Source: Leifsonia psychrotolerans
GTDB lineage: Bacteria; Actinomycetota; Actinomycetes; Actinomycetales; Microbacteriaceae
NCBI RefSeq assembly: GCF_013410665.1
Contig: NZ_JACCFM010000001.1
Location: forward strand, 2,480,001 to 2,544,000
Length of the DNA stretch: 64,000 nt
Direction of reading: 5' to 3'
The notes under the pieces are model-generated. The model saw nothing but the letters and a program-made list of their open reading frames with translations, made no database searches and had not been told where the DNA came from. A program made the position numbers and the translations under genes. Shown here in pieces: positions 25,313-34,708 of the stretch; positions within the stretch are counted from its first letter, which is position 1, and each line of letters starts with the position of its first letter.

Positions 25313-26497
25313 CTAGCTGCGGTTCGATTCCGCATCGCGAAAGGCACCGGGGTCAGCCAAAAGCCGCTCGAATGCCAGCTCGGCCGCCCCGATCATGAGC
25401 AGGTTCGACCCGAGCAGCGCCGGCGCAATCGTCACGCTGCCGAACGCGGCCGGTAGCGCCCGCGCCCGCACGGCTGCGAGCAGCCGCTCGGGGTCAACGG
25501 CCCTCAAGGATGCCAAAAATCCGCCGAGCACAATGCGCTGCGGATTCACAATATTCACGATTCCGGCGAGCGCGCTACCCAGACAGTCGAGCTGGCGATT
25601 GACTTCGGCGCGCACAGTGAGCGAGGTCGACGCGAGCAGCGCGTGTTCCAGCTCATCGGCATCCGCGCTGCTGAGCCCCAAGACAGCGAGCAGGTCGCTG
25701 CGGGTCACCTCAGCCTCGAGCGTGCCGCTCACCCCGCTCGAGTCTGTGCGGATGCTACTGGACACGGGCGCATGCCCAAACTCACCGGCGAATCCATCGG
25801 CGCCACCAACCACCGCACCCCCGGCGATCAGGCCACCGCCGATGCCGCTCGATCCCCCATTGAGGTAGACGACGTCACTGAGGCCGATCCCGGCTCCGAA
25901 ATCGCGTTCGGCCAGCACGCCCAGGCTCGCGTCGTTGGCCGCGAAGACCGGGTAGCCGGTTGCAGCTTCAAGCATTTCGACAAGCGGTTCGTCAACCCAG
26001 CCCAGGTGCGGAGCGTGCCGCACCAGACCATCCTGGGCGCGCACGAGGCCCGGCACTGCGACTCCGATACCGACGATTCTGAGGTTCGATTCGATGTCGA
26101 CCCGCAGCCCGTCGATGACGCCGGTTGCGATCGCCACGGCCGCGGCGGCGCTCGGGGCAGCCTCGACGGCACAACGGATGCGGCGGTGAACGACCCCGTC
26201 GAGTCCCACGACCCCCACGGTGACGGCGTCGATCTCGGGGTTGACGGCCAGCGCGACGACGCGCTTGCTCACCGCGACGATCGGGCTCGGGCGGCCGACC
26301 TGGTTGGTGGGGTCCGGATCGCGTTCGATTGCGAGGCCCAAATCGACGAGCTCGGAGACGAGCGCGGCCACCGTTGAACGGTTCAGGCCGGTCAGTCGAG
26401 TGAGCTGCGACCGGGGTGAAGCGCCGTTGCGGTGAACCAGGCGGAGGATGGTCGACAGATTGTGTCGCCGCACATCGTCATGGCTGGATCCTTGCAC
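25313..26497 (-). CDS. ROK-family transcriptional regulator, probable xylose repressor (XylR-like)
   Basis: A 394-residue ROK protein. Residues about 10-70 are a winged HTH (SQLTRLTGLNRSTVAALVSE). The rest is the ROK sugar-kinase fold with FAANDASLGVLAE, YLNGGSSGIGGG and GFAGEFGHAPV. The usual zinc site CxCGxxGCLE is replaced by DSSGVSGTLE, so all three Cys are lost. It is divergent from xylA, which makes it the likely xyl repressor. GTG start with GAGAGG upstream. Confidence 0.87.
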   Translation of the reverse strand: MQGSSHDDVRRHNLSTILRLVHRNGASPRSQLTRLTGLNRSTVAALVSELVDLGLAIERDPDPTNQVGRPSPIVAVSKRVVALAVNPEIDAVTVGVVGLDGVVHRRIRCAVEAAPSAAAAVAIATGVIDGLRVDIESNLRIVGIGVAVPGLVRAQDGLVRHAPHLGWVDEPLVEMLEAATGYPVFAANDASLGVLAERDFGAGIGLSDVVYLNGGSSGIGGGLIAGGAVVGGADGFAGEFGHAPVSSSIRTDSSGVSGTLEAEVTRSDLLAVLGLSSADADELEHALLASTSLTVRAEVNRQLDCLGSALAGIVNIVNPQRIVLGGFLASLRAVDPERLLAAVRARALPAAFGSVTIAPALLGSNLLMIGAAELAFERLLADPGAFRDAESNRS

Positions 26498-26622
26498 TGG
26501 TGCCTCTCTAGACGCGGTGCGTCGAATTCATCAAGCGTACCGGCGGGCCTCAGATACGGTTCTGCATGCCGGCCAGTCCCGAGATCAACGACCCGACCCT
26601 TCCCAATTGTGCACCCTCACGA

Positions 26623-26644
26623 TAATATGTTCTAGATCACAACA
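26623..26644 (+). promoter_or_regulatory. xylA promoter with candidate ROK operator
   Basis: A TAATAT -10 element (26623-26628) is followed by the imperfect palindrome TGTTCTAGATCACAACA (26628-26644; TGTT and AACA ends exact). It would overlap the transcription start about 35-45 bp before the xylA ATG, a repressor position. No good -35 was found. It would also sit in the 177-bp regulator-xylA intergenic space. Confidence 0.45.
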
Positions 26645-26674
26645 AATCATCAACGACGCTGAAGGAACAGAATC

Positions 26675-27865
26675 ATGACGCTGACGCCAACCCGCGAAGA
26701 TAAATTCTCCTTTGGGCTGTGGACCATCGGCTACAACGGAACCGACCCATTTGGTGGGCCGACCCGCCCCCACCTCGATGTCGTCGAGGCCGTCACCCGA
26801 TTGTCGGAGCTGGGAGCGTACGGGCTCACCTTCCACGACGACGACCTCTTCGCGTTCGGCTCAACCGACGCCGAGCGGCAGACCGAGATCGACCGCCTCA
26901 AGCAGGCGCTTGCCGACACCGGCCTGATCGTTCCGATGGTCACCACCAACCTTTTCAGCGCTCCGGTCTTCAAAGATGGCGGCTTCACGTCGAACGACCG
27001 TGCCGTGCGCCGTTTCGCCCTGCGTAAGGTCATGCGCAATCTGGACCTGGCCGCCGAACTCGGAGCCCAGACGTTCGTCATGTGGGGCGGACGCGAGGGT
27101 GCCGAATATGACGCAGCCAAAGATATCCGGAGCGCACTTAGCCGTTACCGCGAAGCAGTGAACCTCCTCGGCGATTACGTCACCGACAAGGGCTACGACA
27201 TTCGTTTCGCCATCGAGCCCAAGCCCAACGAGCCGCGCGGCGATATCTTGCTGCCGACGCTGGGCCACGCGATCGCGTTCATCAACACGCTGGAGCGCCC
27301 CGAACTGGTCGGCGTCAACCCCGAGGTCGGGCACGAGCAGATGGCCGGGCTGAATTTCACCGCCGGCATTGCTCAGGCACTCGATGCGGGCAAGCTGTTC
27401 CACATCGATCTGAACGGTCAGCGCGGCATCAAGTACGACCAGGATCTCGTGTTCGGTCACGGCGACCTGCAGAACGCGTTCTCGCTGGTCGACCTGCTCG
27501 AAAACGGTGGCCCGAACGGTGGCCAGGCTTACACCGGCCCGCGCCACTTCGACTACAAGCCGTCGCGCACCGAAGACACTGCCGGCGTGTGGACCTCGGC
27601 CGCCGCGAACATGCGCACCTATCTGCTGCTCAAGGAGCGCGCCGCGGCGTTCCGCGCGGACCCCGAAGTGCAGGCGGCCCTGGCCGCCTCACGCGTGCCC
27701 GAGCTGGCCGTGCCCACCCTCGCCGCGGGCGAGAGCTACGACGACCTGATCGCGGACCGCTCCGCCTACGAGGACTTCGACACGGCCGAGTACCTGGGCG
27801 GCAAGGGCTTTGGATTCGTGCACCTGCAGCAGCTCGCCCTCGAGCACGTGATGGGCGCGCGTTAG
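26675..27865 (+). CDS. xylA: xylose isomerase
   Basis: A 396-residue actinobacterial-type (class I) xylose isomerase, full length. Recognisable family stretches include [17 protein letters not shown] (catalytic His), [25 protein letters not shown] (metal Glu) and [12 protein letters not shown]. It interconverts D-xylose and D-xylulose with divalent metal ions. GAAGGA lies before the ATG. It is followed by xylB after 61 bp and faces the ROK regulator. Confidence 0.97.
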   Translation: MTLTPTREDKFSFGLWTIGYNGTDPFGGPTRPHLDVVEAVTRLSELGAYGLTFHDDDLFAFGSTDAERQTEIDRLKQALADTGLIVPMVTTNLFSAPVFKDGGFTSNDRAVRRFALRKVMRNLDLAAELGAQTFVMWGGREGAEYDAAKDIRSALSRYREAVNLLGDYVTDKGYDIRFAIEPKPNEPRGDILLPTLGHAIAFINTLERPELVGVNPEVGHEQMAGLNFTAGIAQALDAGKLFHIDLNGQRGIKYDQDLVFGHGDLQNAFSLVDLLENGGPNGGQAYTGPRHFDYKPSRTEDTAGVWTSAAANMRTYLLLKERAAAFRADPEVQAALAASRVPELAVPTLAAGESYDDLIADRSAYEDFDTAEYLGGKGFGFVHLQQLALEHVMGAR

Positions 27866-27926
27866 AGAGGCGCTGCGCGCCCCCTCGCCCCGTCACCCCG
27901 TCACCCCCACAGAGAATGAGCAACGC

Positions 27927-29354
27927 ATGACACTCGTCGCCGGCATCGACTCGTCGACCCAGAGCTGCAAGATCGTGATCTCGGATGCCGCCACCGGCAT
28001 CGTCGTGCGCCGCGGTCGTGCCGCCCACCCGGTCGGCACGGAGGTCAATCCCGCCGCCTGGTGGGATGCGCTGCAGGCGGCCATCGTCGATGCCGGCGGG
28101 CTCGGCGGTGTGTCCGCCATTTCTGTCGCGGCACAGCAGCACGGCATGGTGGTTCTGGATGCCGACGGCAACGTCATCCGTCCGGCCCTGCTGTGGAATG
28201 ACACGCGCAGTGCCGCCGCCGCCACCGATCTGATCTCCGAGGTGGGCGCCGTGCAGTTCGCCCAACGCACGGGTTCGCTGCCGGTCGCCTCGTTTACCAT
28301 CACCAAGCTGCGCTGGCTGCGCGATGCCGAGCCCGAGAACGCGGCGCGGGTTGCCGCCGTTGCGCTCCCCCACGACTGGCTCACCTGGCGACTGCGCGGC
28401 TACGGCCCGGCCGGCGACAGCACACTCACCGGCGGCACACTCACCGGCAGCCCGCTCGGCCCCGTGCTGACAGAACTGACGACCGACCGTTCCGACGCCA
28501 GCGGCACCGGCTACTTCTCATCGGTCACAAACGACTACGACCGTGACCTGCTGACGCGCGCCCTCGGCCACGACGCCATTCTGCCGCGTGTGCGGGGCGC
28601 CGAGGAGCCCGCGGGCACCACGCCGGGCGGCCTGATCGTCGGCGCCGGGGCGGGCGACAACGCCGCAGCCGCGCTCGGCCTGGGTGCCAGCGCGGGCGAC
28701 ATCATCGTCTCGATCGGCACGAGCGGCACGGTCTTCGCCGTCACCGATCAGCCCACAACGGATGCCACGGGCACCGTCGCCGGGTTCGCCGACGCGAGCG
28801 GGCGCTTCCTGCCCCTCGTCGCGACTCTCAACGCCGCACGCGTGCTCGACTCCGTCTCTGATCTGCTCGGCGTGGACTTCGACGGGCTGGGCCGCCTCGC
28901 CCTCGACGCGACACCCGGCGCAGACGGACTCGTCCTGCAGCCCTACTTTGAGGGCGAACGCACGCCCAACCTGCCGGATGCCACGGCGTCACTGTTCGGG
29001 ATGACCCTCGGCTCCACGACCCGGCCCAACCTGGCCCGAGCAGCGATCGAGGGACTGTTCTGCGGTCTGGCCAACGGCCTCGACGCCGTGCTCGCACTCG
29101 GAGTGCGCGCCGATCGCATCCTGCTCATCGGCGGAGCCGCCCAGAACCCGGCCGTGCAGGCAATAGCCGCGCAGGTCTTCGACGTGCCCGTGTTCGTGCC
29201 GACGCCTGGCGAATATGTGGCGGATGGCGCAGCCGCCCAGGCGGCGTGGGCGCACAGCGGCGCTCGTCCGAGCTGGTCAGTCTCGCTCGCCGGCCGGCCG
29301 GCGCCCGACTTTCACCCGGTCATCCGCGCGCAGTATGCGGCGCATCGCATCTGA
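27927..29354 (+). CDS. xylB: xylulokinase
   Basis: A 475-residue FGGY-family sugar kinase. The N-terminal [13 protein letters not shown] is the phosphate-1 region, [11 protein letters not shown] the sugar-contact region with LLWNDTRS, and [10 protein letters not shown] the ATP-binding region. The C-terminus has [12 protein letters not shown]. It phosphorylates D-xylulose to xylulose-5-phosphate, completing xylose entry into the pentose phosphate pathway. It is very probably cotranscribed with xylA. Confidence 0.95.
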   Translation: MTLVAGIDSSTQSCKIVISDAATGIVVRRGRAAHPVGTEVNPAAWWDALQAAIVDAGGLGGVSAISVAAQQHGMVVLDADGNVIRPALLWNDTRSAAAATDLISEVGAVQFAQRTGSLPVASFTITKLRWLRDAEPENAARVAAVALPHDWLTWRLRGYGPAGDSTLTGGTLTGSPLGPVLTELTTDRSDASGTGYFSSVTNDYDRDLLTRALGHDAILPRVRGAEEPAGTTPGGLIVGAGAGDNAAAALGLGASAGDIIVSIGTSGTVFAVTDQPTTDATGTVAGFADASGRFLPLVATLNAARVLDSVSDLLGVDFDGLGRLALDATPGADGLVLQPYFEGERTPNLPDATASLFGMTLGSTTRPNLARAAIEGLFCGLANGLDAVLALGVRADRILLIGGAAQNPAVQAIAAQVFDVPVFVPTPGEYVADGAAAQAAWAHSGARPSWSVSLAGRPAPDFHPVIRAQYAAHRI

Positions 29355-29376
29355 CCCAGCCTCCGCTCAGCATCCG

Positions 29377-29814
29377 CTAGTCGTCGACGAAGACGACGCC
29401 CTTCTGCAGCAGGAAACAGCTGTACGGCAGGGTCTCGAGAATGTGCACCACGGCGTAGGCCTTCTTGGCACGCTCGTAAAACTCGAGGCGGGGAACGATT
29501 CCGAACTCGAGCGGCTTGGGGTGCGCCTCGCGCGCGAGCTCAAGCACGGCGGCCTGCGACTCGGTCACGATGCTCGGGTCGTCGTCGACCTCCATGCGCT
29601 CCAGCGGCGTCTCAACGTAGACGTCGAGCGGGAAGACACTGAGAATCGCGTTCATCGCACGCACGGCCGAAGCCTCCCCCAGCCGAATGACCGGGCGACC
29701 CGACGCTGCGGCCGGAAAGTTGCGGTCGACGAGCAGCAGCACGTCGCCGTGCCCCATCTCGTCGAGGATCTTCAGCAGTTCGCCGTTGAGTAGCGGGTCA
29801 ATTCCCTTGAGCAT
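29377..29814 (-). CDS. RbsD/FucU-family sugar mutarotase
   Basis: A 145-residue protein of the D-ribose pyranase/L-fucose mutarotase family. The start MLKGIDPLLNGELL and GHGDVLLLVDRNFPA are diagnostic; the second carries the conserved His and Asp. It converts sugar anomers or pyranose/furanose forms. ATG at 29814 has GGAGAG upstream; the open frame to 29943 lies inside the glycerate kinase gene. It converges with xylB with 22 bp between the stops. Confidence 0.88.
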   Translation of the reverse strand: MLKGIDPLLNGELLKILDEMGHGDVLLLVDRNFPAAASGRPVIRLGEASAVRAMNAILSVFPLDVYVETPLERMEVDDDPSIVTESQAAVLELAREAHPKPLEFGIVPRLEFYERAKKAYAVVHILETLPYSCFLLQKGVVFVDD

Positions 29815-29854
29815 GCGCTCTCCAGTCGTAGTACACAGTGATGAAATCGCCAGC

Positions 29855-30961
29855 CTATCGAGAATGCTGCGGCAGCTGTGCCCGGGCGAGCGCCGCCCCC
29901 GCGGTATGCAGATGGCGCAGCGGATCCGCCATCGCAGCAGCACTGCTGCCCGCCACCTTGGTCAGCGACTGCGCAGCCACGAAACCCGTCGGTTCTGCCT
30001 CGATTTTCCCGGCGACGAGCAGGGCGGGCACACCGGCATCCGTCGACAGCGCCGCCAGCACGGCCGCAACCTTACCGGCCGCAGACTGGGCGTCGAAACG
30101 CCCCTCACCCGTGATGAGAACGGATGCCCCGGCGAGCGCAGCAGGCACCCCGAGCACGTCGGCCACCGCCCTCGCCCCCGAGGTGAGCCGGGCGCCCCAG
30201 GCCAGCATCCCGAACGCCGTGCCGCCGGCCGCACCGGTTCCGGGCAGGGTCGGGTCGACCGGAATCAGACGGGCGAGGCGACGCAGATTCGATTCAAGCC
30301 CGGCGACCTGTGCCGGGTTCGCGCCCTTTTGCGGGCCGTACACGACCGCCGCGCCCTGCTCCCCGAGCAGCGGGTTCGTCACATCGCTGAGAATCTGCGC
30401 GCCATGCGGCGGCAGCGACCGCAGGCTGCTGAACGTGGTCGTGGCGAGGGCCCCCAGCCCCCGATTGCCGAGTCGCACCGGACGATTCATCGCATCGAGG
30501 AACAGCGCGCCGAGAGCGGTGAGCGCGCCGGCCCCGCCATCGCTCGATGAACTGCCCCCGAGTGCGAGCAGCAACCGGTCGACGCCGTGGTCGAGCGCTG
30601 CGGCGATTGCCTGCCCAAAGCCGAGAGTGTGGGCGTCGAGAGGCAGCAACGCCTCGAGCAGGGTGATGCCGCTCGTGTTGGCGAGCTCGACGATTCCCGT
30701 GCCATCGGGCAGCAGTAGCCAGTGCGCGTCGGCCGGCCGGTTGTCGGGACCCTGCACCGTGAGCGGCATGCGCCGGGCGCCCGGAAACGCGACCTCGAAG
30801 GCATCGAGGGTTCCCTCACCCCCGTCGGCCATGGGAAGAAGAACCAGATCGTCGAGCGGATGCACCGAGGCCCACCCGGCGGCGAGCGCGCGTGCCACCT
30901 CGATAGCGGTGGCTGTTCCCTTAAAAGAGTCGGGTGCGATCAGGATTCGACGCCGGGTCAT
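29855..30961 (-). CDS. glycerate 2-kinase (GarK/GlxK family)
   Basis: A 368-residue glycerate kinase. Family signatures are the N-terminal ILIAPDSFKGT, LPMADGGEGTLDA, LALGGSSSSDGGAGAL and VLITGEGRFDAQSAAGK. It phosphorylates D-glycerate, usually at C2 in this family. ATG at 30961 is taken as start since MTRRRILIAPDSFKG is the usual N-terminus; an alternative ATG at 30994 exists and neither has a good ribosome site. Divergent from the acetyltransferase gene. Confidence 0.92.
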   Translation of the reverse strand: MTRRRILIAPDSFKGTATAIEVARALAAGWASVHPLDDLVLLPMADGGEGTLDAFEVAFPGARRMPLTVQGPDNRPADAHWLLLPDGTGIVELANTSGITLLEALLPLDAHTLGFGQAIAAALDHGVDRLLLALGGSSSSDGGAGALTALGALFLDAMNRPVRLGNRGLGALATTTFSSLRSLPPHGAQILSDVTNPLLGEQGAAVVYGPQKGANPAQVAGLESNLRRLARLIPVDPTLPGTGAAGGTAFGMLAWGARLTSGARAVADVLGVPAALAGASVLITGEGRFDAQSAAGKVAAVLAALSTDAGVPALLVAGKIEAEPTGFVAAQSLTKVAGSSAAAMADPLRHLHTAGAALARAQLPQHSR

Positions 30962-31052
30962 GGCTTCAGCATGCCAGGTCTGGGAAAGGTTCATCCCGTC
31001 GGTCACGAACTCCGCACTGTGCCACGATCGCCGGCCCGGATACTCTGAGGCC

Positions 31053-32465
31053 GTGACTGACACCGCACGCCTGCCCCTCGACCCGACCTCGCACGCTGCT
31101 CTGGCCGCCGACGGGCTGCACCTCGGACTCGTCGATCCAACGGACTCCGACGCCGCCCGTCGTTGGATCTCAGCCGACCAGCGCGGCTTTCTGGACAGCG
31201 CCCCCGAAGCCGCCGCGCTCGAGGCCCACGTGGCCGAGCTCGGCACCGACCGCATCACCGGCGTCTGGGATCGCTCAGGCGCGGATCCCGACACCCCGAT
31301 CGCCACGGTGCAGTCCTGGGAGATGGGGCTGACGGTGCCCGGCGGCGCCTCGGTTGCAGCCTGGGCCATCAGTTCGGTGACTGTCTCGCCCACGCACCGC
31401 CGCCGCGGCATCGCCCGCGCACTCCTCACCGCCGAGCTGCGTGCCGCCGCCGCCCTCGGCCTGCCGCTGGCCATGCTCACCGTGTCAGAGGCAACGATCT
31501 ACGGCCGGTATGGCTTCGGGCCGGCGGCCCGTCAAGCCGGTTACACGATCCGAACGGCACGCGCCGGCTGGATCGGCCCCATCCCGGCCGGCCGGGTGCA
31601 GTTCGTGACCCGGGAGTCACTGCTCCGCGACGGCCCCGCCCTGTTCGAACGCGCCAGACTCGCCGCGCCCGGCGAAGTCGACCGCAGCGACATCCGATGG
31701 CGGCACCTCCTCGGACTCTCGCCCGCGGCGGAGGGTGGGAATGAGTCGGCCCGCGGCATCCGTGCGGTGCGCTATGACGACGCCGACGGCGACCCGGCCG
31801 GCTTCGCGCTGTACCGCGTGACGCTCCCCAACGACTCCTACCCGGCCCGGCTGGAACTGCTCGACCTGATCGCGGCAACCGACGACGCCGCGGCCGCACT
31901 CTGGCGCTTCCTGATCGAAATGGATCTGGTCAGCGAAGTGCGGGCACCGCTGCGACGAGTGAGCGAAACCGTGGGTTGGCAGATCTCAGACCCGCGCGCC
32001 CTGGTCAAAACGGATGAGCGTGATCATCTCTGGCTGCGCCTGCTCGATATTCCCGCCGCATTCGCCGCACGCACCTTCTCTGCGCCCGGCGACATCGTCT
32101 TCAGTGTGACGGATACCCTCGGCCTGGTGACGGGCGACTATCTGCTGAGCGTCGACTCCTCGGGCCGGGGTGCGACGCTGCGCCTCGCCGACGCCGCCCT
32201 CGACGACGACGCCCTCGACGACGCAGTGCGGGACGGCGCCGCGCACGTCGAGCTCTCGGCCGCCGACCTCGCCAACGCAGTGCGGGACGGCGCCGCGCAC
32301 GTCGAGCTCTCGGCCGCCGACCTCGCCTCCGTGTACCTGGGCGATACCAGCGCCGAGCAGTTGCGCCGGGCCGGCCGGGTCACTGCGCACAGCGCTGACG
32401 CCGCCATCCGTGTCGATCAGGCCTTCCGTTCCGTCGACACCCCGTGGCTCAGCACCTGGTTTTAG
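31053..32465 (+). CDS. Eis-like GNAT acetyltransferase with sterol-carrier-type C-terminal domain
   Basis: A 470-residue protein of the Eis family: N-terminal GNAT domain with acetyl-CoA loop RRRGIARALL, then AIYGRYGFGPA-type stretch (TIYGRYGFGPA here), a second GNAT-like middle domain and a C-terminal SCP2-like domain. Relatives acetylate aminoglycosides, polyamines or lysines. The C-terminal domain contains a near-perfect 54-bp tandem duplication (32222-32327), adding 18 residues between conserved strands. GTG at 31053 lies 6 nt after a TACTCT -10, so the transcript is probably leaderless. Confidence 0.87.
   Translation: MTDTARLPLDPTSHAALAADGLHLGLVDPTDSDAARRWISADQRGFLDSAPEAAALEAHVAELGTDRITGVWDRSGADPDTPIATVQSWEMGLTVPGGASVAAWAISSVTVSPTHRRRGIARALLTAELRAAAALGLPLAMLTVSEATIYGRYGFGPAARQAGYTIRTARAGWIGPIPAGRVQFVTRESLLRDGPALFERARLAAPGEVDRSDIRWRHLLGLSPAAEGGNESARGIRAVRYDDADGDPAGFALYRVTLPNDSYPARLELLDLIAATDDAAAALWRFLIEMDLVSEVRAPLRRVSETVGWQISDPRALVKTDERDHLWLRLLDIPAAFAARTFSAPGDIVFSVTDTLGLVTGDYLLSVDSSGRGATLRLADAALDDDALDDAVRDGAAHVELSAADLANAVRDGAAHVELSAADLASVYLGDTSAEQLRRAGRVTAHSADAAIRVDQAFRSVDTPWLSTWF
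32222..32327 (+). repeat. 54-bp in-frame tandem duplication inside the acetyltransferase gene
   Basis: Unit 1 (32222-32275) and unit 2 (32276-32327) are identical over 52 bp. They encode AVRDGAAHVELSAADLA twice. Absence of divergence marks a recent event; the reading frame is kept. Confidence 0.95.
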
Positions 32466-32564
32466 TGAGAATTTGCTCCGGAGCACACGGGTCGTTCACA
32501 GCGCACACCAAGCTGACAGCCAACCGGCTCGAAGAAAGCCTGCCTACCGTCGAGGGCACAGGTT

Positions 32565-33488
32565 GTGTCGACGAAACGGCGGATGCGCAGAATGAACGGT
32601 ACGAGCCCCGGCGAGCCTCGCCCCCCACGCAAAGATCTGCGGGAGGCCGCGCGGGAGAAGGCCCGGCTTCAGCTGAAGGCCGCACAGAAGAAGGAGCAGC
32701 GCAGGCAGTGGGCCTGGCGCGGCGGAATCACGGTGGTCCTCGTCGCCATCGTCGCCGTCATTGCGCTCGTGATCGTGAACAATGCCGCTCCCGGCTCGTC
32801 GAGCGGCCCGCTCAATATGGCCAGTGACGGCATTCTGTTCACCGGTGACGGCACGACGGTGAGCGTCGTTGCGACCCCGGCCCTGACCGCGAACGAGAAA
32901 CCCATCGCCACACCTGAATCGGCGCCGGCCAACACCGTCAACATCGTGACCTATGTCGACTATCTCTGCCCCTACTGCGGCCAATTTGAATCGACGAATG
33001 GGCCTCAAATCTCGAGCTGGCTGACGGCCGGCAACGCCACCCTCGAGGTGCACCCGATTTCGCTCCTCGACAGCGGATCGCTCGGCACCAAATACTCCAC
33101 CCGGGCCGCCAACGCCGCCGCCTGCGTCGCGAACTTCGAGCCGGCGAAGTTTCTCGACGTGAACACGGCGCTCTTCACCAACCAACCGAAGGAAGACAGC
33201 ACGGGACTCACCAACGCCCAACTGACAACGTTGGTGACGGATGCCGGGGCTCGAGATTCGAGCATTCCGGACTGCATCTCAAACGGCACCTTCACCGACT
33301 GGGTCGCCTCAGCGACCACCCGGGCCCTGAACGGGCCGCTTCCGAACACGTCAGTGCCCAAGGTCGAGGGCACGCCGACCGTGCTCGTCAACGGCGTCAA
33401 GTACACGGGAGCGTTGGATGACGCGGCAGCGTTTCAGGCCTTCGTGACGCAGCAGGCGAGTGCCGCCACCGGGTCCGGAAGCGGGTAG
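32565..33488 (+). CDS. membrane-anchored DsbA-like thioredoxin-fold protein
   Basis: A 307-residue protein: basic, lysine- and arginine-rich cytoplasmic N-terminus (1-48), one membrane segment (about 52-72), and an extracytoplasmic thioredoxin_4/DsbA domain with active site Cys135-Pro-Tyr-Cys138 and cis-Pro region VEGTPTVLVNG. It probably oxidises or isomerises disulfides outside the membrane. GTG at 32565 has GAGGG upstream; ATGs at 32583 and 32592 are alternatives. The next gene encodes a secreted protein with ten cysteines, a plausible client. Confidence 0.88.
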   Translation: MSTKRRMRRMNGTSPGEPRPPRKDLREAAREKARLQLKAAQKKEQRRQWAWRGGITVVLVAIVAVIALVIVNNAAPGSSSGPLNMASDGILFTGDGTTVSVVATPALTANEKPIATPESAPANTVNIVTYVDYLCPYCGQFESTNGPQISSWLTAGNATLEVHPISLLDSGSLGTKYSTRAANAAACVANFEPAKFLDVNTALFTNQPKEDSTGLTNAQLTTLVTDAGARDSSIPDCISNGTFTDWVASATTRALNGPLPNTSVPKVEGTPTVLVNGVKYTGALDDAAAFQAFVTQQASAATGSGSG

Positions 33489-33568
33489 TCGACGCGGGTA
33501 GTCGACGCGGCGACTCCCCACCGCGCTTCCCAGGCTCGGAGTGACCGAGGCGGCTAGGGTCGACTGTG

Positions 33569-34522
33569 ATGAAGACGTTCACTCGACTCACCCATCGACA
33601 CACCCCGTGGCTCTCCCCGCGGCTTGCAGCGGTCGCCGTCGTTCTCACGCTTGCAGTGAGCGGAATCGGCCTGGCCCAGCCAGCGAGCGCCCTCACGATG
33701 AACGCCCGCGCGGCATCCCCCACATCGCCGTCGAAAATCGACCCGGCCGACTTCGACCCGGGTCTCATCATCAGCGACTACGACTTCTACAACCCGTATG
33801 CGATGACGCAGGCCGACATTCAGGCGTTCCTGCGCGGCCAGAACTGCCGCCCGAAAGACGGCTCCCTCTGTCTGACCGACTACCGGCAAACCACGACGAC
33901 CCAGCCCGCACAGGGCGACGGACACTGTGCCGCCTATCGTGGTGCCCGCCATGAGTCGGCCAGCCGCATCATCGCGAAGGTCGCCGCGGCCTGCACAATC
34001 AGCCCCCGGGTGCTGCTCGTATTGTTACAGAAGGAGCAGTCCCTGCTGACCCGGCCCAGCGCATCCGGCTATCTGCGGGCCACGGGCTACGGCTGCCCCG
34101 ACACGGCCGACTGCGACACCACATACTTCGGCTTCTTCAACCAGCTCTACAACGCAGCCTGGCAGTTCCGGCAGTACACCGAGCATCCTGACCGGGCCTA
34201 CGCGATTGGCACCGTCACGGTCGGCTTTCACCCGAATGCGACCTGCGGTTCGGCGCCGGTCACCATTCGCAACCAGGCCACCGCGAACCTCTACAACTAC
34301 ACGCCGTACCAGCCGAACGCCGCGGTGTTGGCGAGCGCCGGCAGCGACGGCGACGGATGCTCCACCTTCGGCAACCTGAATTTCTGGACGTTCTACACGG
34401 CCTGGTTCGGTCCCTCCGTGGAGGGTCCGTTCCCGGCTTTCTTCGACGATTGTCTCAACCTGACCGGCGGCCAGCCCTGCCGAGCGCCGAGCCTGCTGCC
34501 GAGCCCGCTGCCGAGTCCATAG
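33569..34522 (+). CDS. secreted cysteine-rich protein of unknown function, lysozyme-like helical region
   Basis: A 317-residue protein with a signal peptide ending near QPASA. The mature part carries ten cysteines in several close pairs (for example NCRPKDGSLC and GCPDTADC) and no membrane anchor. IAKVAAACTISPRVLLVLLQKEQSLL looks like the helix with catalytic-type Glu of lysozyme-fold proteins, in pieces IISPRV-like and QKEQSLL; I infer a possible peptidoglycan role only from this. A similar family is sometimes annotated as hemagglutinin in actinobacteria. TAGGGT at 33555-33560 lies 8 nt before the ATG, so the mRNA may be leaderless (GTG at 33566 is an alternative). Confidence 0.75.
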   Translation: MKTFTRLTHRHTPWLSPRLAAVAVVLTLAVSGIGLAQPASALTMNARAASPTSPSKIDPADFDPGLIISDYDFYNPYAMTQADIQAFLRGQNCRPKDGSLCLTDYRQTTTTQPAQGDGHCAAYRGARHESASRIIAKVAAACTISPRVLLVLLQKEQSLLTRPSASGYLRATGYGCPDTADCDTTYFGFFNQLYNAAWQFRQYTEHPDRAYAIGTVTVGFHPNATCGSAPVTIRNQATANLYNYTPYQPNAAVLASAGSDGDGCSTFGNLNFWTFYTAWFGPSVEGPFPAFFDDCLNLTGGQPCRAPSLLPSPLPSP

Positions 34523-34583
34523 CTCGTTCGCGACGCTGCGCGCAGGTTATCCCGCTGGGCGCGCGCTCTACCCTGCGCCCCGC

Positions 34584-34652
34584 GGGCCACCCTGCGCCCA
34601 GCATCCGGGCCACCCTGCGCCCAGCATCCGGGCCACCCTGCGCCCAGCATCC
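34584..34652 (+). repeat. three tandem copies of a 23-bp unit
   Basis: The unit GGGCCACCCTGCGCCCAGCATCC (written here as GGGCCACCCTGC + GCCCAGCATCC) occurs at 34584-34606, 34607-34629 and 34630-34652, followed by a decayed partial copy. It lies between the secreted protein and the ABC ATPase gene, just upstream of the latter's promoter. Confidence 0.9.
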
Positions 34653-34708
34653 GGTCCACCCCGCCGCACCCACTTCCCCGCCTCGAGGCCCGGGAGTAGC
34701 GTGAGGCC

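Noticed and set aside
29838..31052. Long plus-strand extension upstream of the acetyltransferase gene
   Set aside because: It is antisense to glycerate kinase, with arginine/serine/proline-rich shadow composition. The true start is GTG 31053 next to its -10 element.
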